DNA of 64,000 bases. Source: Anaeromicrobium sp. Its GTDB lineage: Bacteria > Bacillota > Clostridia > Peptostreptococcales > Thermotaleaceae. Below the pieces are notes generated by a model that made no database searches, had not been told where the DNA came from, and was given only the letters and a program-made list of their open reading frames with translations. The position numbers and the translations under genes were made by a program. The stretch spans positions 1 through 64,000 of the forward strand of contig NZ_JAOART010000023.1 of the NCBI RefSeq assembly GCF_025210435.1, read 5' to 3'. This document shows, piece after piece, positions 17,605 to 27,500 of the stretch; the stretch's first letter is position 1, and the number at the start of each line of letters is the position of its first letter.

Positions 17605-19767
17605 ATGGAAAAACCTAAATTCTATAGGAATTCATGTGAATATATATTAGATTTATTGAAACTTTTAGATTTAAGGATTCACAGGTATATAGTATTAGAA
17701 GATATAAAGGAGACCAATTTAAATCCTTTTAAGGGTCTTACCATAAGTGAAAAAGAGGTTGAAAATATACTAGAAGAAAATAATCTAAAGGAAAATAAAA
17801 GTACTAGAATAGATAAAAAAATTCACAAGTTAACGTTAGATATAGATACTAAATTACTTGAAACTAAATATAGAAATATAGTATTAAATTTTGAAAAGGT
17901 ATGGGAAATCTTTAACTTAGACCATATAGAGAAAGAGCTATTATTAATAGGTATTTGTGTGGAAATAGATCCCAAATATGAAAAAATATTTGGATATATA
18001 CAGGATAATATAAATAAAAAAAGGCCATCTATGGATATTGCTTTGAAATTAATTAATTTAGACCCTATGGAAAGATTGAAATTTATGAATAAGACAAAGG
18101 ATAATAGTTTATTTAAATTATTCATATTATCAGAGGAAAGGCCCCATAGGGGGGAAACCTTTTTAGGTAGTGAATTAATTATTCATGATAGGATAATCGA
18201 TTATATCCTGGAAAATGACAAAATAGATTCTGAAATAGAAGATTTTGTATTGCTATATGGGAAAGATAGATCCCTTATAGAATCATCTTCCCAAGAACAA
18301 AACCTACAAATGATAAATGGTGCAGTGAACAATTTTATACTAGATGAGATAAATGATTCTCAGAACCTATTTGTATATGTACATGGACCTAAGGGGGTAG
18401 GAAAAAAATATTTAGTCAGGGCCTATTGTAGCAGAATAAGGAAAGACTTAATAATAGGAGATATAAAGATGGCCATGGAGTCAGATGTGTGTCTAAAGGA
18501 GTTTGTTAAAGGTGTCATAAGGGAAGGTATACTAAGGGATGGTGCCATAGGCTTTGACAATTTTCATATATTAAATGATGTAGATAATAAAGAAATTGCC
18601 ATAAAAGATTTTTTTAAGATGATGGAATATGTATTAGAGCCCATATTTATACTAAGTGAAGATAAGTATATACAGAATAAATATTTTAGTGAGAATTCAG
18701 TGATAGTTATACCTATGAAAAGACCTACATATGAAGAAAGAAAAGAAATTTGGAGTATATACTCTAGATTATATAATATAGAAGGCTTACATATAAGTGA
18801 ATTGGCAACTAAATTTAATTTTACTCCAATGGAAATAAGAGATTCCATAAAGGGAATAAAGTCTAAATTTTTAACTAGCATAGATAGGCATAGTGCCATA
18901 TACAAATCATGCTATGAACAGGTTAACAATAAACTTACTGAGAAGGCCATAAAGGTTAATGTAACTTATGAATGGAATCAATTAATATTGCCACCAGAAG
19001 AAAAAAAGTTACTCATAGATGCTTGTAATCAAGTGAAAAATAGATATGAAGTATATGATAAATGGGGATTTGGAAAGAAAGTAGCCTATGGAAAGGGTCT
19101 ATCTATCATATGTGCAGGTCCTCCAGGGACGGGTAAAACCATGTCTGCTCAGGTTATGGCCAATGAATTAAATTTAGAATTGTATAGAATAGATTTATCC
19201 CAGATGGTAAGTAAATATGTGGGAGAGACAGAAAAAAATCTTCATATGATATTTGAAGAAGCTAGTCTTTCAAATGCCATATTATTCTTTGATGAAGGGG
19301 ATGCTTTATTTGGTAAAAGAAGTGATGTTAAGAGTTCTAATGATAGATATGCCAATATTCAGACATCATATTTACTTCAGAAGATGGAAGAGTATGAAGG
19401 AATAACAATGGTTACTACTAACTTTTTAAAGAACATTGATAAGGCCTTTTTAAGAAGAATAAATTTCATAGTAAATTTTCCTTTTCCCGATTCAGAGTCA
19501 AGGAAAAACATATGGGAAATAATGATGCCAGATAGTGCTCCAGTGGATGAGGATATAGATTATGATTTTTTAGCCAATACCTTTGAGGTGGCTGGAGGTA
19601 ATATAAAGAACATAATAGTTTATGGGGCATTTTTAGCATCTAGTGAAAGGGAAAATATATCAATGAAACATATAATACATGCTGCAAAATATGAACTTCA
19701 AAAGATGGATAAACTCCTATTGAAAGAAGACTTAGGAGAATATAGATATTTATTAGATATGAATTAG
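17605..19767 (+). CDS. AAA+ ATPase of the contractile injection system (Cis15-like)
   Basis: A 720-residue protein with two ATPase-like modules. The first, around residues 250-430, has a degenerate P-loop GPKGVGKK at about 261 and no acidic Walker B pair (GFDNFHIL). The second, around 480-700, is canonical: Walker A GPPGTGKT at about 505, Walker B LFFDEGDALFGKR at about 560, sensor and arginine-finger segment FLRRINFIVNFPFPD. This matches the ATPases conserved in eCIS clusters (Afp15/Pvc15 family), thought to act in particle assembly or cargo loading. The start follows TAGGAG. It is followed after 3 bases by the DUF4255 gene. Confidence 0.85.
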   Translation: MEKPKFYRNSCEYILDLLKLLDLRIHRYIVLEDIKETNLNPFKGLTISEKEVENILEENNLKENKSTRIDKKIHKLTLDIDTKLLETKYRNIVLNFEKVWEIFNLDHIEKELLLIGICVEIDPKYEKIFGYIQDNINKKRPSMDIALKLINLDPMERLKFMNKTKDNSLFKLFILSEERPHRGETFLGSELIIHDRIIDYILENDKIDSEIEDFVLLYGKDRSLIESSSQEQNLQMINGAVNNFILDEINDSQNLFVYVHGPKGVGKKYLVRAYCSRIRKDLIIGDIKMAMESDVCLKEFVKGVIREGILRDGAIGFDNFHILNDVDNKEIAIKDFFKMMEYVLEPIFILSEDKYIQNKYFSENSVIVIPMKRPTYEERKEIWSIYSRLYNIEGLHISELATKFNFTPMEIRDSIKGIKSKFLTSIDRHSAIYKSCYEQVNNKLTEKAIKVNVTYEWNQLILPPEEKKLLIDACNQVKNRYEVYDKWGFGKKVAYGKGLSIICAGPPGTGKTMSAQVMANELNLELYRIDLSQMVSKYVGETEKNLHMIFEEASLSNAILFFDEGDALFGKRSDVKSSNDRYANIQTSYLLQKMEEYEGITMVTTNFLKNIDKAFLRRINFIVNFPFPDSESRKNIWEIMMPDSAPVDEDIDYDFLANTFEVAGGNIKNIIVYGAFLASSERENISMKHIIHAAKYELQKMDKLLLKEDLGEYRYLLDMN

Positions 19768-19770
19768 GGG

Positions 19771-20361
19771 GTGATTACTATTCCGGCATATACAGCTATA
19801 GCAGATGTGGGATCAAGCCTAGTAAAATTGCTTCAAGAAAATCTAGTACCTGAACCTATAGACAAAAAAGAAAACATAGGTCTTTGTTCTCCAGCAGACA
19901 AGGGAGATTTTCAACTTACCCTGTATCTATACAATATAGAAGAATCTGGAGAGTTTAGACAAACTGAGATGATTAAATTACCCGATGGAAATTTAAGATA
20001 TCCGCCCATATCCTTTAACTTATACTATCTATTAACGGCCTATTCAACGGCAGAGTTAAAATCTAAAGCCTTAGATGAACATAAAATCTTAGGAAGAGCA
20101 ATTCAAGTACTTTATGATAATGCTATTTTAAGGGGAAATGATTTAGCAGGTAGTCTAAAGGGATCAGATCAAGATATAAGGATTCAGACAAAGAATTTAT
20201 CCTATGATGAAATGATGAGAATTTGGAATTTTAATGATGTTCCCTATAACTTATCTATAGCTTATCGGGTAGGCCCTGTTTTAATAGACTCTACAAGGAT
20301 CAAAGAGGCTAAGAGAGTCGTTGATACTAAAATCTCTATCATGAGAAAAGATAGGAGATAA
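19771..20361 (+). CDS. DUF4255 protein, CIS tube terminator/cap (Pvc16-like)
   Basis: A 196-residue protein of the DUF4255 (Pvc16 N-terminal) family: start IPAYTAIADVGSSLVKLL, central strand LTLYLYNIEESGEFRQ, then RYPPISFNLYYLLTAYS and ILGRAIQVLYDN, all typical. Family members cap the sheath and tube end distal to the baseplate. It begins at a GTG preceded by TAGGGG, overlapping closely with the end of the ATPase gene, so the two are probably translationally coupled. Confidence 0.85.
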   Translation: MITIPAYTAIADVGSSLVKLLQENLVPEPIDKKENIGLCSPADKGDFQLTLYLYNIEESGEFRQTEMIKLPDGNLRYPPISFNLYYLLTAYSTAELKSKALDEHKILGRAIQVLYDNAILRGNDLAGSLKGSDQDIRIQTKNLSYDEMMRIWNFNDVPYNLSIAYRVGPVLIDSTRIKEAKRVVDTKISIMRKDRR

Positions 20362-20365
20362 TCAT

Positions 20366-21148
20366 ATGGAAATAGGCAGCATAATAAGAAAAAAAGTAAG
20401 TGTAGTCATAAGAATTTTTCATGATTATACCTGGAATCCCATAATGAATGGCATAGAAGTATATTTTAATAATATGCCTAAAAAACCCATAAAAAAAAGT
20501 GGAGGATACTATGTATTTACTAACCTAGAAGATGGAATCTATAAAGTAAATATAAAGTCTCAAATATATTTTAATGAAACTATAGAAATAGATACGACCA
20601 AATTAGACCTATTAGATCCAATAATAAATATAAGATTGAAGACAAAACCTAATTATTTTTTAAGAGAAGATTCTACTATTATAAAATTTAAAGTAGTAGA
20701 TTTAAATAAAATTCCTATAAATTTAGGAATAATAAAAGCTTTTATAGACACTAAAAACTACTACGAGGGACAAATCCTTGAAGAAGTGAAAAGTGGTCAT
20801 GAAAAAGTGAAAGTAAAAAAATTTTGTGATGCTCCCTTGCCTGGAGATATACTCTATCTAAAGGAAGAAGAACCAGACAAAAGTGAGTATATAAAGGTCT
20901 TAAAGGAAGATAAGGGCTATTATTTATTAGATTCACCTATAAATTATGACCATAAAAGGGACTTGAAAATCTCTAGAGGTTTCATAACTAAGAGTGATGA
21001 AGATGGTAATGTTATTGTGTACTTTAAGAATTTGCTAAAAAGCAAGGTGAATATAACCTTTCACATTTTTCATGAAGGTCATTTAAAGGAGGTGAATGCC
21101 CAAGTAGTAGAAGGCAATCTTCTTAATCTAGGAATTATAACAATATAG
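20366..21148 (+). CDS. CIS-associated protein with carboxypeptidase-regulatory-like domain
   Basis: A 260-residue protein between the cap and sheath genes. The N-terminal 90 residues (VIRIFHDYTWNPIMNGIEVYF, then GGYYVFTNLEDGIYKVNI) have the pattern of a beta-sandwich like the carboxypeptidase regulatory domain. The middle part contains GDILYLKEEEPDKSEYIKVL, a beta-rich insertion. The last 60 residues repeat a sandwich-like ending (DEDGNVIVYFKN). Proteins of this type next to DUF4255 genes occur in other CIS clusters; their role is not established. The start has AGGAGA before the ATG. Confidence 0.55.
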   Translation: MEIGSIIRKKVSVVIRIFHDYTWNPIMNGIEVYFNNMPKKPIKKSGGYYVFTNLEDGIYKVNIKSQIYFNETIEIDTTKLDLLDPIINIRLKTKPNYFLREDSTIIKFKVVDLNKIPINLGIIKAFIDTKNYYEGQILEEVKSGHEKVKVKKFCDAPLPGDILYLKEEEPDKSEYIKVLKEDKGYYLLDSPINYDHKRDLKISRGFITKSDEDGNVIVYFKNLLKSKVNITFHIFHEGHLKEVNAQVVEGNLLNLGIITI

Positions 21149-21158
21149 AAAGGGGGGA

Positions 21159-22916
21159 ATGGTTTCTTTAAAGATTGAAGAAACCGCTCGTATGCCAGAA
21201 TATTTATCACCAGGAGTATATGTTGAAGAATTTGAAAGTGGTGGAGTTCCAGTAGCTGGAGTAAGTACATCAACGGCAGGATTTATTGGACTTGCCCAAA
21301 GGGGAGAAGCAGAGGGGTTACCAGAACTTGTAACTAGCTTTGCAGATTTCCAAAGAAAGTTTGGCTCATATTTATCAGAGAATCAATTCGGTGAATATAG
21401 ATTCTTATCTTATGCCGTAGAACACTTCTTTATAAATGGAGGAAGTAGAGCATATGTAATGAGAGTTGCACCAGAAGATGCTAAGTCAGCAATAAATGAT
21501 TCTTTAGGATTTATAAAACTTGAGGCTAAAAACCCTGGAACTTGGGGAGACAGAATTAGAATTTTAGTTACACCTTCTAGCAAAGCTAAAACACAAATCC
21601 TTGAAATGTTAAGTCCAGCTCAATATAGAGTTAAAAGCGGTATTGGATTTAATGATGGTGACATTGTAACTTTTACTGATGGTGAAGAAAAGCAAGTAAG
21701 AAAGATTGTTATGGCACAACAAAATTTACTTACTTTAGATGTTTCACTAGAAGGTGATGTGGTTGACACTAATATTTTACCACAAAAACTTTTATCTACA
21801 GCAGAATTTGATTTACAAGTTGCATATGGAGATGAAGTTGAAATTTATGAAAAGTTATCTTTAAATCCAATTGGAGCTAACTTTATAGACAAAAAGGTAA
21901 ATAAATCAAGCTTAATAAAATTATCTTGTAACCTAGATGAAATAGGTGATATGGCTACACCATTTGATAAAATTGCAGGAGGAGAAGATACAAACTCTAA
22001 ATTCTGGATTGAATTATCAGGTGGTAATGATGGATCAATGGCTAATATTTCAGCTGCTGATTTCATGGGTAAAGATTTAGGGCCGGGTAAGCGTACTGGT
22101 ATTAAATCATTTATCGACAATGAAGAAGTAAGCATTATGGCTGTACCAGGAATAACTATTCCAGCTGTACAACTAGATTTATTAGCTCACTGTGAACTTA
22201 AAAGCAACAGATTTGCTATCTTAGATATTCCTAGGGAAACTAAGAAGGTAAATGACATTAAGGAATATAGAAACATGTTTGATACAAGCTATGGTGCATT
22301 ATACCACCCATGGTTAAAAGTATTTGACCCAATGGATAAAAGAAATATTCCTATTCCTCCATCTGGATCTATTGCTGGTATCTTTGCAAGATCTGATAAC
22401 ACTAGAGGAGTACACAAAGCTCCAGCTAATGAAATAGTAAGAGCATGCGTGGCCCTTGATTGTCAATACAATAAGGGTGAGCAAGATATCCTAAACCCAA
22501 TAGGTGTTAACTTAATTAGATTCTTTACGGGACAAGGTATAAGAGTATGGGGTGCAAGAACTCTTAGCTCAAATCCACTTTGGAGATACATAAACGTTAG
22601 AAGATTATTTATCTTCCTTGAGGAATCTGTAAAGCGTAGTACTGATTGGGTAGTATTTGAGCCTAATGATGAAGAATTATGGGCAAGGGTAAAGAGAAGT
22701 CTAGATAACTTCTTGACAGGTGTTTGGAGAACTGGTGCACTTGCTGGTAATGCACCTGGTGATGCATACTTTGTAAAAATTGACAGAACCACAATGACCC
22801 AAGATGATATTGACAATGGACGATTAATTTGTGTTATCGGAGTTTCTCCAGTTAAACCAGCTGAGTTTGTAATCTTTAGATTTACTCAATTTACTTCTGA
22901 AAGCGGTGGAGAATAA
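21159..22916 (+). CDS. Contractile sheath protein (Cis2-like)
   Basis: A sheath protein of up to 585 residues. MPEYLSPGVYVEEFE, the hallmark N-terminus of Afp/Pvc sheaths, begins at residue 12 (ATG at 21192), so that start may be the true one; the ATG at 21159 lies only one base after the AGGGGGG ribosome binding site. The C-terminal core has YINVRRLFIFLEESVKRSTDW, FEPNDEELWARVKRSLDNFL and GRLICVIGVSPVKPAEFV, the conserved tail-sheath core. It polymerises around the tube and contracts on firing. Only one sheath gene is present, unlike loci with several paralogues. Confidence 0.95.
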   Translation: MVSLKIEETARMPEYLSPGVYVEEFESGGVPVAGVSTSTAGFIGLAQRGEAEGLPELVTSFADFQRKFGSYLSENQFGEYRFLSYAVEHFFINGGSRAYVMRVAPEDAKSAINDSLGFIKLEAKNPGTWGDRIRILVTPSSKAKTQILEMLSPAQYRVKSGIGFNDGDIVTFTDGEEKQVRKIVMAQQNLLTLDVSLEGDVVDTNILPQKLLSTAEFDLQVAYGDEVEIYEKLSLNPIGANFIDKKVNKSSLIKLSCNLDEIGDMATPFDKIAGGEDTNSKFWIELSGGNDGSMANISAADFMGKDLGPGKRTGIKSFIDNEEVSIMAVPGITIPAVQLDLLAHCELKSNRFAILDIPRETKKVNDIKEYRNMFDTSYGALYHPWLKVFDPMDKRNIPIPPSGSIAGIFARSDNTRGVHKAPANEIVRACVALDCQYNKGEQDILNPIGVNLIRFFTGQGIRVWGARTLSSNPLWRYINVRRLFIFLEESVKRSTDWVVFEPNDEELWARVKRSLDNFLTGVWRTGALAGNAPGDAYFVKIDRTTMTQDDIDNGRLICVIGVSPVKPAEFVIFRFTQFTSESGGE

Positions 22917-22958
22917 ATATTAATTTCTAAATAAGTAATAACAAAGGGAGGTATATAT

Positions 22959-23387
22959 ATGTCTGACAGAAAAGACCCTATTAGAAATTTTAGATATAAA
23001 GTTTCAGTTGGTGGAGCTGAAGCTGGATTTAGTGAAGTAACAGGTTTTGAAATATCAATTGATACTATTGAGTATAGAGAAGGAGATGACCCAACTACTC
23101 CATATAAACTTCCAGGACTTTCTAAGTACAGTAACATTACCCTTAAACATGGTGTTACAGATGACATGGAATTATACAATTGGATTAAAGATTGTGTAGA
23201 GGGAAAAGTAGAAAGAAAGGTAGTTACAATAATAGCATTAGGAGAAGATGGAAGTCCCCTAGCTACTTGGGAAATAGTAGAAGCTTGGCCTGTTAAATAC
23301 ACGGCACCAGACTTTAATTCAACAGGTTCAGAAGTTGCAATTGAGTCTATGGAATTAGCACATGAAGGCTTAAAAAGAACTGCTTAA
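22959..23387 (+). CDS. Inner tube protein (Cis1-like, T4 gp19 family), first copy
   Basis: A 142-residue tube protein: MSDRKDPIRNFRYKVSVGG at the start, then GFSEVTGFEISIDTIEYREG, GLSKYSNITLKHGVT and WEIVEAWPVKYTAPDFNSTGSEVAIESMELAHEGL, the full T4 gp19-like signature. Hexamers stack into the tube inside the sheath. The start follows AAAGGGAGG. A long hairpin (23399-23460) follows the gene, which may end or process most transcripts here, so that sheath and tube are made in larger amounts than the downstream parts. Confidence 0.93.
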   Translation: MSDRKDPIRNFRYKVSVGGAEAGFSEVTGFEISIDTIEYREGDDPTTPYKLPGLSKYSNITLKHGVTDDMELYNWIKDCVEGKVERKVVTIIALGEDGSPLATWEIVEAWPVKYTAPDFNSTGSEVAIESMELAHEGLKRTA

Positions 23388-23398
23388 ATCAAATATAT

Positions 23399-23460
23399 AG
23401 TAACAGATAATTGGTTATATGTAAGCTTTATATTAAGGCAGTTAACTGTTATCTGTTACT
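23399..23460 (+). terminator. Hairpin between tube gene and chaperone-like gene
   Basis: A perfect 12-base inverted repeat, AGTAACAGATAA and TTATCTGTTACT, with a 38-base loop, beginning 12 bases after the first tube gene. Only a weak T-rich tail (TTAATATTATTT) follows. It could act as a partial terminator or as an RNA stabiliser at the 3' end of the sheath-tube mRNA. Confidence 0.5.
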
Positions 23461-23498
23461 TTAATATTATTTAAAAATATAAAGAGGAGGAGTATAAG

Positions 23499-23876
23499 AT
23501 GACATTTCAAACGGAATATGAATTTACACTACCTAGAGGTTATGTGGATAAGGAAGGTAATCTTCATAAAAAGGGGATAATGAGACTTGCCACTGCAGCA
23601 GATGAAATAGTTCCTATGAGAGACCCTAGAGTACAACAAAATCCTAGTTATTTAACCATAGTACTTTTATCTAGAGTAATAACTAATTTAGGAACATTAT
23701 CTAAGATAGATACGGGTGTGATTGAAAACTTATTTACAGTAGATTTAGGATATTTACAAGAACTATATAGTAGAATAAATCAATTGGAAAACCCAAATAT
23801 TAGAGTTACATGTCCCCATTGTAGTGAGCGATTTGATGTGAGTATGGATTTTTTGGGGGAGAGCGTAGGATCGTAA
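23499..23876 (+). CDS. CIS tail-assembly-chaperone-like protein (upstream frame)
   Basis: A 125-residue protein with EFTLPRGYVDKEGNLHKKG, GIMRLATAADEI and RDPRVQQNPSYLTIVLLSRVI, a pattern shared by phage tail assembly proteins and the matching CIS genes. A single CxxC (VTCPHCSERFD) lies near the end. The ATG follows AGAGGAGGAG. The last codons contain the slippery heptamer T TTT TTG (23849-23855), and a -1 shift there would extend the protein into the DUF6760 frame (total about 186 residues). Its place between tube genes and a tape-measure-like gene equals that of lambda gpG. Confidence 0.75.
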   Translation: MTFQTEYEFTLPRGYVDKEGNLHKKGIMRLATAADEIVPMRDPRVQQNPSYLTIVLLSRVITNLGTLSKIDTGVIENLFTVDLGYLQELYSRINQLENPNIRVTCPHCSERFDVSMDFLGESVGS

Positions 23877-23885
23877 GGTATCCTA
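23849..23885 (+). promoter_or_regulatory. Predicted programmed -1 ribosomal frameshift site
   Basis: The slippery heptamer T TTT TTG at 23849-23855 is in the correct register for the upstream gene (codons GAT TTT TTG GGG). Ten bases on, a stem-loop TAGGAT(23866-23871)/ATCCTA(23880-23885) encloses the upstream gene's TAA. The -1 frame from here is exactly the open DUF6760 frame (open from 23837 to 24058). Confidence 0.7.
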
Positions 23886-24058
23886 TAAAGAAATTGAGAG
23901 AAGAAATGGCTTTTATAGCCTATTATTTCCATTGGTCCCACAAGGAAATAATGGAATTAGAACATAGGGAGAGAAAAAAGTGGTGCGAAGAAATATCTAA
24001 AATAAATAGAAATGTAAACGGAGAAAAGGAAAAGAAAAATATATTTGATGTATTCTAA
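23855..24058 (+). CDS. DUF6760-type CIS protein, probably made by -1 frameshift
   Basis: The frame encodes VRYPIKKLREEMAFIAYYF, then HWSHKEIMELEHRERKKWC and EEISKINR, the pattern of the small DUF6760 proteins found between tube genes in CIS clusters (position of Afp6/Pvc6). It lacks an ATG, GTG or TTG at the expected beginning: the codons before VRYP are GAG CGT AGG ATC GTA, and the first TTG (23891) or ATG (23903) would cut into the conserved start. Expression by -1 frameshift from the upstream gene explains this; an ATC start at 23870 about nine bases after GGGGGAG is the main alternative. Coordinates given are for the shifted part. Confidence 0.65.
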   Translation, partial: GGERRIVRYPIKKLREEMAFIAYYFHWSHKEIMELEHRERKKWCEEISKINRNVNGEKEKKNIFDVF

Positions 24059-24077
24059 GTAAAAGATAGGTGATTAT

Positions 24078-24509
24078 GTGGATAAAAAAAATATGCCCGT
24101 TGGAAGTTTTTCATTTGCCATAGAAATAGAAGGAATTCAAGAGGCAAGTTTTATGAAAGTATCTGCCATAGCACAGGAAGTAGAAGTTGAAACTTATGAA
24201 GAAGGTGGAATGAACCATTTTGTCCATCAACTACCTGTAAGAACTAAATACTCTAATGTGGTACTAGAAAGGGGAATGACTAATTCGACAGAGCTAATGA
24301 ATTGGTTTAACCAAATAAAAGAGGGAATTATTATTAAGAAGAACTTCTCAATAATTCTATATGATCAAAGGGGAAATTCAGTAAGACGTTGGGATTTCTT
24401 TGGCGGATATCCAGTGAAGTGGGAAGCCTCAGATCTAGATGCCATGAGTAGCAATATGATGATTGAAAAAATAGAAATTACCCATGAGGGTATGAGGGAA
24501 AATAATTAG
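24078..24509 (+). CDS. Inner tube protein (Cis1/Cis5-like, T4 gp19 family), second copy
   Basis: A 143-residue second tube protein: MPVGSFSFAIEIEGIQEASF, then TYEEGGMNHFVHQLPVRTKYS, LERGMTNSTELMNWFNQ and RRWDFFGGYPVKWEASDLDA with IEKIEITHEG. It diverges from the first copy, especially near the start, as expected for a tube-initiator ring (Afp5/Pvc5 role) joining tube to baseplate. The start is a GTG at 24078 after GATAGGTG. Confidence 0.9.
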   Translation: MDKKNMPVGSFSFAIEIEGIQEASFMKVSAIAQEVEVETYEEGGMNHFVHQLPVRTKYSNVVLERGMTNSTELMNWFNQIKEGIIIKKNFSIILYDQRGNSVRRWDFFGGYPVKWEASDLDAMSSNMMIEKIEITHEGMRENN

Positions 24510-24542
24510 TAAAAAATTCTTAGATAGTAAAAGGTGGTGCCT

Positions 24543-27500
24543 GTGAAAAGAACATTAAAAAATATAGGAATGGATAACAAAAGCCTTTTATTAGGAAAGA
24601 GGAACTTTCTAAATCATATACTTAAAAAATATTATTTAAGTAAATATAGCATCGGATATTTAAATCTAAACCATAAATTAAATCCAGAATATGAATTTCT
24701 AGAAAATTATCAGTATGAAATTAATTGTCAGTTAGATATTTTAGAAGGGAATACAAAACATATACTAACTAACAATAATAACTTAAAAAAGTTTTTAAAT
24801 AATATTAAGGTAGACAAGAATCTTGTAAAAAGAGTTGAAAATAATATATGGTTACAAGAGGAAAGAAAGAAAGAAAATAGCTATTATCATATAAGAAAAG
24901 AAATAAATGAACAAATATATAATGCTTTTAAAAAATATGAGGACCATATAAGTAACAACAATATTTATAATGATGAAAATATTAAAAATGTATATAAAGA
25001 ATATTTTAATGAAAAAAAATTAAAAAATATATTTATTGAAAAGAACCTAATTAAAAATTTAAATAATCATATAGAAAATGAGATAATCAGAAATTTTAAA
25101 AATGAATATACAAAAGAAGAATGGATTAAAAATCACACAGAAAAAATTTTAACAGAACTTATAAAGTCTAATGAATTTCAGTATAACTTCCAAAATCATA
25201 TAAAGACCATATTTAAACAGAGTAATAATATAGATGAGATTAATAGAAATATAAGTTCAAATATACAAAATCTAATAATAAATACTTTTAATGAAGGTAA
25301 TGTTAAAAGTAACATAAGAAATTTATATGAAAATGAGATAGAAAAGAATATAAAAAATAATGAAGTCATTAAAAACATAAACACTATCTTAGATTCAAAT
25401 ATAGAAAATTTAATAATAAATACTTTTGATGAAAATCATGTTAAAAACAATATAGAAAAACTATATGAAAACCATATAGAAAATAATTTTAACCATAATC
25501 AAATTATAAAAAGCATAGATGATACTGTAGATTCAAATATAGAAAATACAATAAGAACTAGTATTCATGAAAATAATGTTACAAACAGTATAAAAAATCT
25601 GTATGAAAAGCATATAGAAAATAATGAAACTATAAAGAGCATAAATAATATAGCAAAAAATACTTTTAACGAAAATACAATAAAAAATCAAATAAAGAAT
25701 ATTTCAATAAGTAATGAAACTATAAATTATATAACTAAAACCATAAAATCAAATATACAAAATCAAATAATAAATACTTTTAGAAATATTATTTTTGAGA
25801 ACAAAGTAGAAAATATATCAGACACTAGTCAGATTTTAAAATATATAACTGAAAATATAAGCTTAAACATAAAGAATATTTTAAATGAAAGCTTATATGA
25901 AAATAAAACATTAAACATATCTAAAGATGTGGATATGTTTAATTATATTAATAAAAATATAATGGATCATATAAACAGTCTAGTTATTAATGAGTTTAAC
26001 GAAAACAACATAAAAGCCATATTTAACCTAGTTACTATAAAAGAATCAAATAAGGAAATAAAATCATATAAGATAACTTCCATAAAGAATGAAAGAAATT
26101 TCAATAGAGGAGATAATAACTGGTCAAATAGGACTGATAGATCCTTTAAAGGCATATATAATAGGGCTGAAATATTTAAATATGACATGTTTAATGAAAG
26201 GGTAAACTCACGGAACTGGGCCTTTTTTAAAAATGTATTTTTAGATAAAAAACATATAAATAATAAGAACTTTTATGAAAATATAAATACACAGGAAAAA
26301 GATATTCTTAATAAATATGACTATTTAACTAAGATTCATAATGAAAATATACTAGGTAATGAATATACAAATATAGTTAATAAATCCTATGAAGACTTGT
26401 TTTATTATTCCTTTATAGATAAGTATAATAAATTTAAAAGGGATACTAATAGAAATATTATTAGTAATATGGTAAATAAGAATAATTTAAGGACTCAAAG
26501 GATTGTTAATAGGATAATGAACAATACCATTAACATAAAGACTAAAAATAGTTCCTTATATACTTTTATTAATAAAGTAAACAAAAAAAATAGCATCATA
26601 TCCGAGGAAAAATTAGAAGAAATAATAAATGAAAAGATAGTTTTGTTGAAAACTACTTTGAATAAAGAAGAAAAAGTTTATTTAGAAGAATATCCAGAAC
26701 TAAAAAATTACCTTTATAAAAATATTAAAACCTATTTAAAGAAGAATGAAGAAAATCTAATAGAAGAAGAAACCATAAATAATGTTCTTATAGAAACATT
26801 AAAAGAAAACAAAAATATATTAACTAAAAACATAAGTTTTAATAGAGTTATAGATATATTAACTAAAAATCCAGACCTTAACATACAAAATAACCATATG
26901 AAGAAAGACATATCTTTCTTTAATAATAGGGAAAGTAAAGAAGAAATATTTCAAACAAATATAAATAAAAAAATATTAAACCAAGTAAATAACTTATTTA
27001 ATATAAGTAATAATAATCTCACTAATACTAATTTTATAAATAATAATGAAAATAGAATTCATAAGATAAAGATTGATTCTAATATTAATAAATTTAAAAA
27101 TAGCATATTTAATTCTTATAATAGTGAAATTATAAATACTCAATTTAAAAGGGATTTTATAAACTCTCATGTATCAATAATAAATAAAAAAAATAAATTA
27201 GAAGAAAATCATGAATCTGTAAATATAGAAAATCTAATAGATAAAAAAATATACAACCATGTTAAAAATAATGAAAACTTAATACTGATTAATGAATTAC
27301 TTAAGAACCAGGAATCATATAATATCCATGGACTTAGGAAAAGGGATATTTTAAATTTAAAACAATACGAAAAGAATATAGTATTAAATGAAAATATTAT
27401 AAAACCAAAGATTTTATATAAGAATATGAAATCTTTAATAAATAAGGATATTACTATAGACAATAGAATAGTTAATTTAAAGGAATCCATATCTAAGAGT

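Noticed and set aside
25232-26030. Short A/T-rich tandem units checked as a possible CRISPR array or DNA repeat
   Set aside because: The units are imperfect, about 138-144 bp long and in one protein frame; they are protein repeats of the giant CIS gene.
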